A stretch of 64,000 bases of DNA from Bradyrhizobium nivariense (GTDB taxonomy: Bacteria; Pseudomonadota; Alphaproteobacteria; Rhizobiales; Xanthobacteraceae), in assembly GCF_029846715.1 (NCBI RefSeq), contig NZ_JARVWW010000009.1, forward strand, positions 1 through 64,000, read 5' to 3'. The position numbers were made by a program, and so were the translations under genes. The notes beneath the pieces are model-generated. The model searched no databases. It had not been told where the DNA came from and was given only the letters and a program-made list of their open reading frames with translations. Position 1 is the first letter of the stretch. Each line of letters begins with the position of its first letter. Below are positions 8,844 to 17,629 of this stretch, one piece after another.

Positions 8844-9877
8844 GCTTCGGCCTCGTCAGCGAGCGGCGTCTCGGTCTCCTCCTCGTCGCCATAGCCGACG
8901 AGATCGAGCGGCTGTGCCCGCAAACCTTTGCTCTGGCACCAATGCACCAGCGCGTCTTCCTGGCCGTGGGTGACCCAGATCTCGCGGGCACCGGTCGCGG
9001 CGATCGTGGCGGTGAGACCGTCCCAATCGGCGTGATCCGAGATCACCAGCGGCAGCTCGATGCCGCGTTGGCGCGCGCGAGCGCGCACGCGCATCCAGCC
9101 GGAGGCGAATGCGGTGACGGGATCGGGAAACCGCCGGGTCCAGAGATCGGAGGTCGCAGAGGGCGGCGCCAGGGTGACGGTGCCGGCGAGCGCCGCCTTC
9201 TTCACGCCCTTTACCGACCGCAGTTCGCCGAGCTCGATCCCGCGGCTCTGATAGTAATGCGTGATCTTCTCCATCGCGCCATGCAGATAGATCGGCGCGT
9301 CGTAACCCACTTGGCGCAGCAGCGCGATCACGCGCTGTGCCTTGCCGAGCGAATAGGCGCCGACGAGATGCGCGCGCTCCGGAAACAGCGCCACCGACGC
9401 CAGCAGCTTCTTGACCTCGTCGGCGGCATCGCCATGGCGAAACACCGGCAGGCCGAACGTCGCCTCGGTGATGAAGACGTCGCAGGGCACGAGCTCGAAC
9501 GGGGTGCAGGTCGGGTCGGGGGCGTCCTTGTAGTCGCCGGAGGCGACGATGCAGGTATCTTTGCAGGTGACCGCGATCTGCGCCGAACCGAGCACATGGC
9601 CGGCCGGATGAAACTTCACGCTGATATCGTCGAGCCGGATCTCCTCGCCATAGCGGATCGCTTGCGTCGATCCGGCAAAGTTATCGCCATAGCGCAGCCG
9701 CATCATGTCCAGCGTTTCCTGCGTCGCCAGCACCGCGCCGTGGCCGGCGCGGGCGTGGTCGGAATGGCCGTGGGTGATCACGGCCCGCTCGACCGGGCGG
9801 ACGGGGTCGATGTGGAAGCCGCCGGGCTTGCAGCACAGGCCGCTCGCGACTGGCAGCAGGATGTCTTGCGGACGCAT
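8840..9877 (-). CDS. ligase-associated DNA damage response exonuclease (MBL/beta-CASP)
   Basis: A 345-residue metallo-beta-lactamase/beta-CASP nuclease related to SNM1/CPSF73 proteins, expected to trim DNA ends before ligation. The metal-binding THGHSDHARAGH (residues 35-46) and the later SGDYKD and HPAGHVLGSAQ motifs are intact. I place the start at the ATG at 9877, since relatives begin MRPxDIL and the upstream in-frame sequence is low-complexity and Arg/Ser-rich. It is the first gene of a two-gene operon with the ligase, divergent from the TPR-methyltransferase gene over 67 bases. Confidence 0.93.
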   Translation of the reverse strand: MRPQDILLPVASGLCCKPGGFHIDPVRPVERAVITHGHSDHARAGHGAVLATQETLDMMRLRYGDNFAGSTQAIRYGEEIRLDDISVKFHPAGHVLGSAQIAVTCKDTCIVASGDYKDAPDPTCTPFELVPCDVFITEATFGLPVFRHGDAADEVKKLLASVALFPERAHLVGAYSLGKAQRVIALLRQVGYDAPIYLHGAMEKITHYYQSRGIELGELRSVKGVKKAALAGTVTLAPPSATSDLWTRRFPDPVTAFASGWMRVRARARQRGIELPLVISDHADWDGLTATIAATGAREIWVTHGQEDALVHWCQSKGLRAQPLDLVGYGDEEETETPLADEAEA

Positions 9878-9944
9878 GCCTGCTATATAGGTTGCACCAC
9901 CGCGTGTTCGAGTCACCCGCCCGCTTCGCTTTTTGGTTCCCCCA

Positions 9945-10871
9945 ATGCCCCTGCGCCTGTTCCTGACCTCCGGCGATCTCATGGCCGACCGCCGCTTCGA
10001 GTTCGCGCGCGACCTCCAGCTCAAGGGCGATCTGCCGGCCGCCGCCGACCTGCTGGAGCAGACCATCGAGCTTGCTCCGAATTTCACCTCGGCCTGGTTC
10101 ACGCTCGGCGAAATCCGCGCGCAACTCGGCGAGCGCGACAAGGCCATTGCGGCCTTTCGAAAATCGCGCGAGTCCGATGCGAGCGATCGGCATGGCGCCC
10201 ATTTGCATCTGATACGCCTCGGCGCCGCGCAATTGTCCGAGATGCCCAAGGCCTATGTGCAGGCCTTGTTCGATCAATACGCGCCGCGCTTCGAGCACGT
10301 CCTGATCAACGATCTCGACTATCGCGCGCCGTCGCTGATCTTCAAGGCGGTGGTGGCTGCCCGCGTCGCCGCGAAGAAGCCCGCGCTCTTCAAGCGCGCC
10401 ATCGATCTCGGATGCGGTACCGGGCTGGCGGCCGCCGCCTTCGCAAAACAGGTCGACCAATTCATCGGCATTGATCTGTCGCCCGGCATGGTCAAGGAGG
10501 CGCGAGCAACCGCCCTCTATGCCGAGCTCGAAGTCGCCGACATGATCGAAGGCCTGCGCGCCAGGAGTGATGCGAGTGCAAACCTCGTCGTCGCTGCCGA
10601 TGCGTTCGTCTATCTCCCCGATCTCGGGCCGGTGCTCAGCGAAGCCAGGCGCGTGCTCGCGCCCGATGGCGTGCTTGCCTTCACGCTGGAGACGCATGAC
10701 GGCAGCGGCATCGTTCTCGGCGAAGGCCTGCGCTATGCCCATTCGGCGGAACATGTGCGCGATGCGATGGCGAAGGCCGGCCTCCAGCTCCTCACATTGG
10801 AGTCCGCCTCGCCACGCATCGAGAACAACGAGCCGGTGCGCGGCGTCGTCGTGGTCGCCGAGAAAACTTGA
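9945..10871 (+). CDS. TPR-containing class I SAM methyltransferase
   Basis: A 308-residue protein with two N-terminal TPR units (about 20-85, including APNFTSAWFTLGEIRAQLGE) followed by a class I methyltransferase domain: SAM motif I is DLGCGTGLAAAAF near residue 155, with an acidic FIGIDLSPGM strand after it. Rhizobial relatives are annotated only as methyltransferase domain proteins; substrate unknown. Start choice is between ATG 9945 and ATG 9981. It sits inside the split repair cluster, divergent from the exonuclease, but nothing in it points to a repair role. Confidence 0.82.
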   Translation: MPLRLFLTSGDLMADRRFEFARDLQLKGDLPAAADLLEQTIELAPNFTSAWFTLGEIRAQLGERDKAIAAFRKSRESDASDRHGAHLHLIRLGAAQLSEMPKAYVQALFDQYAPRFEHVLINDLDYRAPSLIFKAVVAARVAAKKPALFKRAIDLGCGTGLAAAAFAKQVDQFIGIDLSPGMVKEARATALYAELEVADMIEGLRARSDASANLVVAADAFVYLPDLGPVLSEARRVLAPDGVLAFTLETHDGSGIVLGEGLRYAHSAEHVRDAMAKAGLQLLTLESASPRIENNEPVRGVVVVAEKT

Positions 10872-10985
10872 GTCTAGGCGCTATCCGCGACGCTTTGAGC
10901 GTCATTGCGTCGCAAACCCGTGACTTCCCACTTGCTAGCCGTGCGGCGATGCCAGCACAATGCGCGCACCAGGGAGAAACGAATA

Positions 10986-12215
10986 ATGACCAGGAATCCA
11001 TCACGGCGCGATTTCAGCGCCGCCGCGCTCGCCACCATCGCGGCATCCACCTTGCCCGCGCCCTACGTCTGGGCCGCGGAGAAGAAATACGATGCCGGTG
11101 CCAGCGACACCGAGATCAAGATCGGGCAGACCGTGCCGCATTCCGGCCCCGGCTCGCTCTACGGCGTGCTCGGGCGCGTCGGGGAAGCCTATTTCCAGAT
11201 GCTGAACGAGAAGGGCGGCATCAACGGACGCAAGGTCAAGTTCCTGACCATGGACGATGCCTACAGCGCGCCGAAATGCGTCGAGGCGACGCGGCGCCTG
11301 GTCGAGCAGGAGGAGGTGCTCGCGCTCTACGGCTCGCTCGGAACCGCGCCGCAGACCGCCGTGCACAAATACCTGAACTCCAAGGGGGTGCCGCAGCTTT
11401 TGCTCAACACCGGCGCCTCGAAGTGGAACAATCCGAAAGAGTTCAAATGGACCATGGCGGGGCTGCCGCTCTATCCGACTGAAGCGCGCATCCTGGCGCG
11501 GCACGTCCTCAGCGTGAAGTCGAATGCCAAGGTCGGCATTCTCTATCAGAACGACGATTTTGGCCGCGACTTCCTCGGCCCTTTCAAGAAGGTACTGGCG
11601 GATGCTGGCGGCACCGCGCAGGTGATCATGGAGCAGACCTACGATCTGACCGATCCGACCGTCGATTCCCAGCTCATCAACCTGTCGAAGTCGGGCGCGG
11701 ACGTCTTCTACAACATCTCCACCGGCAAGGCGTCGTCGCAGTCGATCCGCAAGGTCGCCGAGCTCGGCTGGAAGCCGCTGCAGCTGTTGTCGGCCGGCTC
11801 GACCGGCCGCTCGATCCTGAGTGCCGCCGGACTCGAGAACGCCACGGGCATCGTCGCGATCCGCTACTCCAAGGATGCCGGGCCCGGCCCCTGGGAGGCG
11901 GATAAGGACGTGATGGCGTTCGACGCGCTGCGCAAGGCCTATTTGCCGAGCATCGATCCGGACAACACCATCGCCTTCGCGGGCTATGGCCAGGCCGCAA
12001 CCATGGCCGAGATCCTGCGCCGCTGCGGCGACGACCTGACGCGCGCGAACGTGCTGAAGCAGGCGTCGAACCTCAACGGCTTCCATTCGCCGTTCTTCCT
12101 CGACGGCGTCAATTACAACTACACGCCCGACGACTACACGCCCATGAAAACGCTGTTCATCTCGACCTTCAACGGCAAGGACTGGCAGGTCTCCGACAAG
12201 CCCGTGACGGAGTAG
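10986..12215 (+). CDS. ABC transporter substrate-binding protein, Leu/Ile/Val-type, Tat-exported
   Basis: Periplasmic binding protein of 409 residues, of the type I fold used by branched-chain amino acid and aromatic-acid ABC systems. The N-terminus has a twin-arginine signal (SRRDF followed by a hydrophobic stretch and PYVWA). The mature part opens with SDTEIKIGQTVPHSGPGS, typical of LivK-like proteins. The ATG at 10986 is supported by GGGAGA about nine bases upstream. No permease or ATPase gene is adjacent, so it is an orphan binding protein; the ligand cannot be read from sequence. Confidence 0.9.
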   Translation: MTRNPSRRDFSAAALATIAASTLPAPYVWAAEKKYDAGASDTEIKIGQTVPHSGPGSLYGVLGRVGEAYFQMLNEKGGINGRKVKFLTMDDAYSAPKCVEATRRLVEQEEVLALYGSLGTAPQTAVHKYLNSKGVPQLLLNTGASKWNNPKEFKWTMAGLPLYPTEARILARHVLSVKSNAKVGILYQNDDFGRDFLGPFKKVLADAGGTAQVIMEQTYDLTDPTVDSQLINLSKSGADVFYNISTGKASSQSIRKVAELGWKPLQLLSAGSTGRSILSAAGLENATGIVAIRYSKDAGPGPWEADKDVMAFDALRKAYLPSIDPDNTIAFAGYGQAATMAEILRRCGDDLTRANVLKQASNLNGFHSPFFLDGVNYNYTPDDYTPMKTLFISTFNGKDWQVSDKPVTE

Positions 12216-12219
12216 CTCT

Positions 12220-12378
12220 TCTCCCTCTCCCCGTTCTTACGGGGAGAGGGTCGGGCTGAGGGGCTCTCACCGCGACTTCGGTAGCAGTTGGACTCGCGGA
12301 GACTCCCCCTCACCCGGAATCCGCGCCGCGCGCGAATTCCGGCCCCTCCCCGCAAGCGGGAGAGGCGAAGAACCCACC
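12220..12378. repeat. intergenic palindromic repeats, CCCTCTCCCC family
   Basis: Starts with a near-perfect hairpin at 12223-12250 (arms CCCTCTCCCC and GGGGAGAGGG, loop GTTCTTAC) a few bases after the stop of the binding protein gene, and closes at 12349-12366 with CTCCCCGC and GCGGGAGAG. The first hairpin is the reverse of the one at 131-158. It probably ends the upstream transcript. Confidence 0.75.
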
Positions 12379-12417
12379 CCCTCGACGAACCCACGCCCAC
12401 GGCTTACCTGTGATGCC

Positions 12418-15009
12418 GTGCCGCCCCGTATCCTCAAATCTCCGGCCAGGCCCGCCGCGCTGTTGCCCGACCGCTTCGAGGCGTGGTTCACCGCCCGCGG
12501 CTGGTCGGCGCGCGCGCATCAATTGGCGCTGCTGGAGAAAGCGCGCGAGGACCGGTCCGCACTGCTGATCGCGCCGACCGGCGCCGGCAAGACGCTGGCG
12601 GGATTTTTGCCGACGCTGGTGGAGCTGAGTTCTGCGCCCAAAGCTTCGGCGAAAATGGCTGCTGCGAAATCGGTGGTCTCCACCGGGCGCACCCTGCAAC
12701 GCACCGGCGGCCTGCACACCCTCTACATCTCGCCGCTCAAGGCGCTCGCGGTCGATATCGCGCGCAACCTGGAGCGTCCCGTCGCCGAGATGGCGCTGCC
12801 GGTCAAGATCGAGACCCGCACCGGCGATACGCCGACGTCGCGGCGGCAGCGGCAGCGGCGCTATCCGCCTGATATCCTGCTTACGACACCGGAGCAGCTC
12901 GCGCTGCTGCTGTCCTCCGATGACGCGCCGTTCCTGTTCTCCTCGCTGAGGCGGATCGTGCTCGACGAGCTGCATGCGCTGGTGACGTCCAAGCGCGGCG
13001 ATCTTCTCTCCCTTGGGCTCGCACGGCTGTGGCGGCTGGCGCCGCAGATGCGCGCCATCGGCCTGTCGGCGACCGTGGCCGAGCCGGAATCGCTGGCGCG
13101 CTTCCTGGTGCCGCAGCCCGGCGGCAAGGAAGCGGCGGCCGACATCGTCATTGCCGGCGGCGCGGCACCGCCACTGGTCGAGATGATGGATACGCGCGAA
13201 CGCCTGCCCTGGGCTGGCCACAGTGCCCGCCACGCGCTTCCCGAGATCTACGAGCTGATCAAGGCGAACAAGACCACGCTGGTTTTCGTCAACACCCGCA
13301 GCCAGGCTGAGATGCTGTTCCAGAATCTCTGGAGCATGAACGACGACAACCTCGCCATCGCGCTGCATCACGGCTCGCTCGACGTCGCGCAACGCCGCAA
13401 GGTCGAAGACGCCATGTCGGCGGGACGCTTGCGCGGCGTGGTCTGCACCTCCTCGCTCGACCTCGGCGTCGACTGGGGCGACGTCGATCTCGTCGTCAAT
13501 ATCGGCGCGCCCAAGGGGGCCTCGCGCCTGATGCAGCGCATCGGCCGCGCCAACCACCGCCTCGACGAAGCCTCGCGTGCCGTGCTGGTGCCGGCCAACC
13601 GCTTCGAAGTGCTGGAGTGCCGTGTCGCGATCGACGCCATCGCGGAGAATGCGCAGGACACGCCGCCGCTGCGAATCGGTGCACTCGACGTGTTGGCCCA
13701 GCACGTGCTCGGCTGCGCCTGCGGCGAGCCGTTTCTCTCTGACGAGCTTTACGACGAGGTGCGTACCGCGGCGCCCTACGCCGATCTCACGCGGCAGGAT
13801 TTCGACGACGTCGTGGATTTCGTCGCCTCCGGCGGCTACGCGCTAAAGACCTATGAGCGCTTCGCGCGCATCAAGCAGGACAAGCAGGGGCGCTGGCGCG
13901 TCGCCAATCCAAAGGTGCGGCAGAGCTACCGGATGAATGTCGGCACCATCGTCGAGGACGACATGCTGAAGGTGCGGCTGGTGCGATCGCGCGGCGGCGG
14001 TCAAGGAAAAGCAGGCGGCTCGACCGGGGTGATCGCGCGCGGCGGCAGGTTGCTCGGCGAGATCGAGGAAGCCTTCATCGAGGGCCTCAGCCCGGCCGAC
14101 ACCTTCGTGTTCAGCGGCGAGGTGGTGCGCTACGAAACCCTGGTCGAGGACCAGGTCTATGTCTCGCGCGCCAACGACAAGGACCCGAAAGTGCCGTCCT
14201 ATATGGGCGGCAAGTTTCCGCTCTCGACCTATCTTGCCGAACGGGTTCGCCGCCTGCTCGATGACGGGCGGGCGTGGGGCGCCTTGCCGGAGCAGGTGCG
14301 CGACTGGCTGTCGCTGCAAAAGGACGTCTCGCGCGTACCGGCGGTGCGCGAGCTGCTGGTCGAAAGCTTTCCGCGCGCCAACAAGCATTACATCGTCTGC
14401 TATCCCTTCGAGGGACGCCTCGCGCACCAGACGCTCGGCATGCTGCTGACGCGCCGGCTGGAGCGTGCCCGCGCCCGGCCGCTCGGTTTCGTCGCCAACG
14501 AATATGCGATCGCGGTCTGGGCGCTCGGCGACCTGTCCTTCATGATCCGGGACGGCAGGATCGATCTGGACGCGCTGTTCGACCCTGACATGCTCGGCGA
14601 CGATCTCGAAGCATGGCTCGCTGAATCCGCTCTTATGAAACGCACGTTTCGCAATTGCGCGATCATCTCCGGCCTGATCGCGCGCCGTCACACCGGCGAG
14701 GAGAAGAGCCGGCGCCAGGTGCTGTTCTCGACCGATCTCGTCTACGACGTTTTGCGAAAACACCAGGCCGATCACGTGCTGTTGCGCGCTGCGCGGGCCG
14801 ATGCCGCCACTGGCCTGCTCGATCTGCGCCGCCTCAGCGACATGCTCACCCGCATCCAGGGCCGCATCACGCATCGGGAACTCGACCACGTCTCCCCGCT
14901 CGCCGTCCCCGTGATGCTGGAAATCGGCCGCGAGTCAGTTTATGGCGAAGCTGGAGACGAATTGTTGGCGGAGGCCGCCGACGAGCTCGTCAAAGAGGCG
15001 ATGGGATAA
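12418..15009 (+). CDS. ligase-associated DEXH-box DNA helicase (Lhr-type)
   Basis: Superfamily 2 helicase of 863 residues of the Lhr group, in the subclass that travels with the repair ligase. Walker A is APTGAGKT (52-59) and Walker B is DELH (183-186); the second RecA domain has SSLDLGVDWGDVDLVVN and QRIGRANHR. The remaining 400 residues carry the winged-helix and Lhr-core domains. The start is a GTG at 12418 with no good ribosome-binding site; no other start fits in frame close upstream. PdeM follows after 53 bases in the same direction. It is on the opposite strand to the ligase and exonuclease. Confidence 0.93.
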   Translation: MPPRILKSPARPAALLPDRFEAWFTARGWSARAHQLALLEKAREDRSALLIAPTGAGKTLAGFLPTLVELSSAPKASAKMAAAKSVVSTGRTLQRTGGLHTLYISPLKALAVDIARNLERPVAEMALPVKIETRTGDTPTSRRQRQRRYPPDILLTTPEQLALLLSSDDAPFLFSSLRRIVLDELHALVTSKRGDLLSLGLARLWRLAPQMRAIGLSATVAEPESLARFLVPQPGGKEAAADIVIAGGAAPPLVEMMDTRERLPWAGHSARHALPEIYELIKANKTTLVFVNTRSQAEMLFQNLWSMNDDNLAIALHHGSLDVAQRRKVEDAMSAGRLRGVVCTSSLDLGVDWGDVDLVVNIGAPKGASRLMQRIGRANHRLDEASRAVLVPANRFEVLECRVAIDAIAENAQDTPPLRIGALDVLAQHVLGCACGEPFLSDELYDEVRTAAPYADLTRQDFDDVVDFVASGGYALKTYERFARIKQDKQGRWRVANPKVRQSYRMNVGTIVEDDMLKVRLVRSRGGGQGKAGGSTGVIARGGRLLGEIEEAFIEGLSPADTFVFSGEVVRYETLVEDQVYVSRANDKDPKVPSYMGGKFPLSTYLAERVRRLLDDGRAWGALPEQVRDWLSLQKDVSRVPAVRELLVESFPRANKHYIVCYPFEGRLAHQTLGMLLTRRLERARARPLGFVANEYAIAVWALGDLSFMIRDGRIDLDALFDPDMLGDDLEAWLAESALMKRTFRNCAIISGLIARRHTGEEKSRRQVLFSTDLVYDVLRKHQADHVLLRAARADAATGLLDLRRLSDMLTRIQGRITHRELDHVSPLAVPVMLEIGRESVYGEAGDELLAEAADELVKEAMG

Positions 15010-15062
15010 GAGCAGGTTTTGACGTGACGGCAGGGGCGCTGGTTTCAGGGGACATCGAGGAC

Positions 15063-15734
15063 ATGCGCGTTTCGAAAGTCACCATCAGCGATGTGACGTT
15101 CGCGGCCGATCTCTCCGGCGCCCTGTTCTGGGAAGAACAACGCCTGCTCGTCGTCTCCGACCTGCATCTCGAAAAGGGTTCCAGCTTCGCCACCCGCGGC
15201 GTGCTGCTGCCGCCCTACGACACCATCGCAACCCTCGGCCGGCTCGCTGCTGTCATCTCCCGCCATAATCCGCGAATCGTCATTGCCCTCGGCGACAGCT
15301 TTCACGACCGCACAGCGCATGGACGCCTGTCGGCGGAGGATCGTGACGCGGTCGCCGCCTTGCAGGCCGGCCGCGACTGGATCTGGATCTCAGGCAATCA
15401 TGATCCGGCGCTGCCGAGCGATCTCGGCGGCACGGTCGCCGACGAAGTCGCGATCGGTCCGATCACCTTCCGCCACGAGCCGACCGGCGCGTGCGGCGAG
15501 ATCGCCGGCCATCTGCATCCCAAGGCCCGCGTCTCCGCGCGCGGCCGTTCGATGGAGCGCCGCTGCTTCGCGTCCGACGGGATGCGCGCCGTGATGCCCG
15601 CCTTCGGCGCCTATGCCGGCGGCCTCAGCATCCGCGATGCCGCGTTCGCAAAAATCTTTCCGAAGAACGGCTTTGTCGCGCATCTCCTCGGCGACCGCCG
15701 CGTCCACGCGATCGCGGCGTCGCGGTGCAGCTAA
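15063..15734 (+). CDS. pdeM: ligase-associated DNA damage response endonuclease PdeM
   Basis: Calcineurin-like metallophosphoesterase of 223 residues. All metal-binding motifs are visible: VVSDLHLEKGSSF near residue 32, ALGDSFHD, SGNHDPAL and GHLHPKA. This is the fourth member of the ligase-associated repair set, a phosphodiesterase thought to act on DNA intermediates. The ATG at 15063 fits the family N-terminus; a GTG at 15024 is possible. Its stop overlaps that of the convergent LysR gene by four bases. Confidence 0.9.
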   Translation: MRVSKVTISDVTFAADLSGALFWEEQRLLVVSDLHLEKGSSFATRGVLLPPYDTIATLGRLAAVISRHNPRIVIALGDSFHDRTAHGRLSAEDRDAVAALQAGRDWIWISGNHDPALPSDLGGTVADEVAIGPITFRHEPTGACGEIAGHLHPKARVSARGRSMERRCFASDGMRAVMPAFGAYAGGLSIRDAAFAKIFPKNGFVAHLLGDRRVHAIAASRCS

Positions 15735-16594
15735 GCAGCCTTCGCCTGCACGTCGTCGCAAAACTCCGCCAGCCGATCCGCGAGCCGCAGCGTCGCCGGG
15801 CTCGCGCCCGGCGCCGCCATCAATGCCACCTCGGTCCGGTTGATCGGCGCAAAGCCGTCCTTCGCGGTCAGCACGCGGTGGTCGGACTGGATCGCCATCT
15901 CCGACAAGATGCTCAACCCCATGCCGGCGGCAACGGCGGCCTGGATGCCGGCGAGGCTCGATGAGGTGTAGGACATGTGCCAGATGCGGCCCGCACTTTC
16001 CAGCGCATGGATGGCGCCGGCGCGGTAGAGGCAGCCGAGCGGAAAGCCGATCAGCGGCACCGACGGCGCGCCGGCATCGATCGGATGGCTTTTGCTGGTG
16101 ACCCAGTGTACCTGCTCCGGCCACACCGCGATCGCGCCCTTCTCGCCGGCCGCGCGCTTGAACAGCGCCAGATCCAGTTCGCCGCGTTCGAGATCGCGCG
16201 ACAGGTTCTTGCTCTGGTCGGCGCGCACATCGAGCCGCAGGCCCGGATGCGAGCGCGAGAATGCGCCAAGCAGCTTCGCCAGCCGGTACGCCGCAAAATC
16301 CTCGGGGATGCCGAGCCGGATCGCGCCTTCGCTGTCGGGCTCGCGCAGCACGTCGCGCGCCTCCTCGGCGAGCGAGAGCAGCCGTCGCGCATAGGACAGC
16401 AGCCGCTCGCCGGCTTCGGTCGGGCGCAAATCCTTGCCGTCACGATGCAGCAGCACCTGGCCGACATCCTCCTCCAGCCGCTTGATCTGCTGGCTGACGG
16501 TCGATTGCGTCCGGTGGACGCGCTCGCCGGCCCGGGTGAAGCCGCCGGCATCGACCACCGAGACGAAGCTGCGCAGGAGCTCCAGATCGAGCAT
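15731..16594 (-). CDS. LysR family transcriptional regulator
   Basis: DNA-binding regulator of 287 residues. Residues 1-60 form the LysR winged helix (LLRSFVSVVDAGGFTRAGERVHRTQSTVSQQIKRLEE), and about 88-280 the inducer-binding domain. The ATG at 16594 has GGAGG five bases upstream. It is divergent from the EamA transporter gene, the usual layout for a LysR protein controlling its neighbour, so that transporter is the most likely target. The inducer is unknown. Confidence 0.92.
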   Translation of the reverse strand: MLDLELLRSFVSVVDAGGFTRAGERVHRTQSTVSQQIKRLEEDVGQVLLHRDGKDLRPTEAGERLLSYARRLLSLAEEARDVLREPDSEGAIRLGIPEDFAAYRLAKLLGAFSRSHPGLRLDVRADQSKNLSRDLERGELDLALFKRAAGEKGAIAVWPEQVHWVTSKSHPIDAGAPSVPLIGFPLGCLYRAGAIHALESAGRIWHMSYTSSSLAGIQAAVAAGMGLSILSEMAIQSDHRVLTAKDGFAPINRTEVALMAAPGASPATLRLADRLAEFCDDVQAKAA

Positions 16595-16634
16595 GGATGC
16601 CTCCATTCGAAAATCCACTGGTAGCGAGTTAATC

Positions 16635-16649
16635 ATTTAATTTCCAAAT
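16635..16649. promoter_or_regulatory. candidate LysR-type operator (ATTT-N7-AAAT)
   Basis: In the 112-base divergent region between the LysR and EamA genes there is one symmetrical T-N11-A site, ATTT-N7-AAAT. It is AT-rich in otherwise GC-rich DNA and at a plausible distance (about 60 bases) from the EamA start. Assignment is by pattern and position only. Confidence 0.4.
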
Positions 16650-16706
16650 GACAAGCCGGCTCCCTAGATCGAGGGCTCAGAAGAATGCCCCGAAAGAAAA
16701 ATTGTC

Positions 16707-17618
16707 ATGTCGCTCGCCCCCTCGATTGCCGTCCCCCGCAGCCGTTTCAACACGCTGCCCTTCGCTATCGGCCTGTTCTGCCTGCTCTGGAGCTACGCCT
16801 TCGTCGCCGGCAAGATCGGGGTGACGCATTGCCCGCCACTGATCTTGCTCGCCGCGCGCTTCTCGCTCGCCGGCATCTTGATCCTTGGCGCAACACTGAT
16901 CCGCGGCGACGACTGGTCGCTGTCCTGGCGCGATGCCGCGATCTTCGCCGTGCTCGGCATCGCCAACAACGCGCTCTATCTCGGCCTCGGCTACACCGGT
17001 CTGCAATCGGTTTCGGCCGGCCTCGGCGGCCTGATCGTGTCGGCCAATCCGGTGTTCACGGCGGGCCTCGCCGCGCTTCTGCTCGGCGAAGGCATGACCT
17101 GGCGCAAGGCGAGCGGCCTCCTGCTCGGCATCATCGGCGTGACCTTGATCGTCTGGCACCGCCTGTCTGTTGGCACCGATGCACTGCACGGCATCATGTT
17201 CACGCTGGCCTCGCTCGCCTCCCTCGTCGCCGGCACGATCCTGTTCAAGCTGCTCGCGCCGAAGGGAAGCCTGTGGATCGGCAACGGCGTGCAGAATCTC
17301 GCCGCCGGCATCGTGCTGGCGCCGGTCGCGCTGACCGTCGCCGACGTTCATGCCATCGACTTCACGCCGGGCCTGATCGGCGCCTTCGCCTTCCTCGTGC
17401 TCGGCGGCTCGATCCTCGGCTACTGGCTCTGGTTTCATCTCCTGAAAGTGTGTGGCGCAACGGCTGCGAGCGCCTATCATTTCCTGATGCCGCCGCTCGG
17501 CATGCTGTTCGCCTTCATCGTCCTTGGCGAGCACGTGGAGGCGCACGATCTGCTCGGCATCATCCCGGTCGCACTCGGCATCTATCTGGTGACGCGGCCC
17601 GCCAAATCCGTCTCGTAA
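16707..17618 (+). CDS. EamA/DMT family transporter
   Basis: Inner-membrane permease of 303 residues with about ten hydrophobic helices in two EamA repeats (roughly 20-145 and 160-295). SANPVFTAGLAALLLGE and HFLMPPLGMLFAFIVLGEHV are the typical repeat ends. Family members export amino acids and other metabolites; the substrate here is unknown. It is divergent from a LysR regulator and is followed 11 bases later by an MBL hydrolase gene. Confidence 0.9.
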   Translation: MSLAPSIAVPRSRFNTLPFAIGLFCLLWSYAFVAGKIGVTHCPPLILLAARFSLAGILILGATLIRGDDWSLSWRDAAIFAVLGIANNALYLGLGYTGLQSVSAGLGGLIVSANPVFTAGLAALLLGEGMTWRKASGLLLGIIGVTLIVWHRLSVGTDALHGIMFTLASLASLVAGTILFKLLAPKGSLWIGNGVQNLAAGIVLAPVALTVADVHAIDFTPGLIGAFAFLVLGGSILGYWLWFHLLKVCGATAASAYHFLMPPLGMLFAFIVLGEHVEAHDLLGIIPVALGIYLVTRPAKSVS

Positions 17619-17629
17619 CAGGAGTTTTC

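Noticed and set aside
8840..10249. Longer form of the exonuclease starting at 10249.
   Set aside because: The added 124 residues are Ser/Arg-rich, lie opposite the TPR-methyltransferase gene and do not resemble the family N-terminus, which fits the ATG at 9877.
12418..15009. Lhr-type helicase considered as part of an anti-phage system.
   Set aside because: Its companions are the ligase-associated repair ligase, exonuclease and PdeM, a housekeeping repair set, and no defence genes lie nearby.
16685..17629. N-terminal extension of the MBL hydrolase running opposite in phase to the EamA transporter gene.
   Set aside because: The frame is open by chance; a good ribosome-binding site and the family N-terminus are at 17630.
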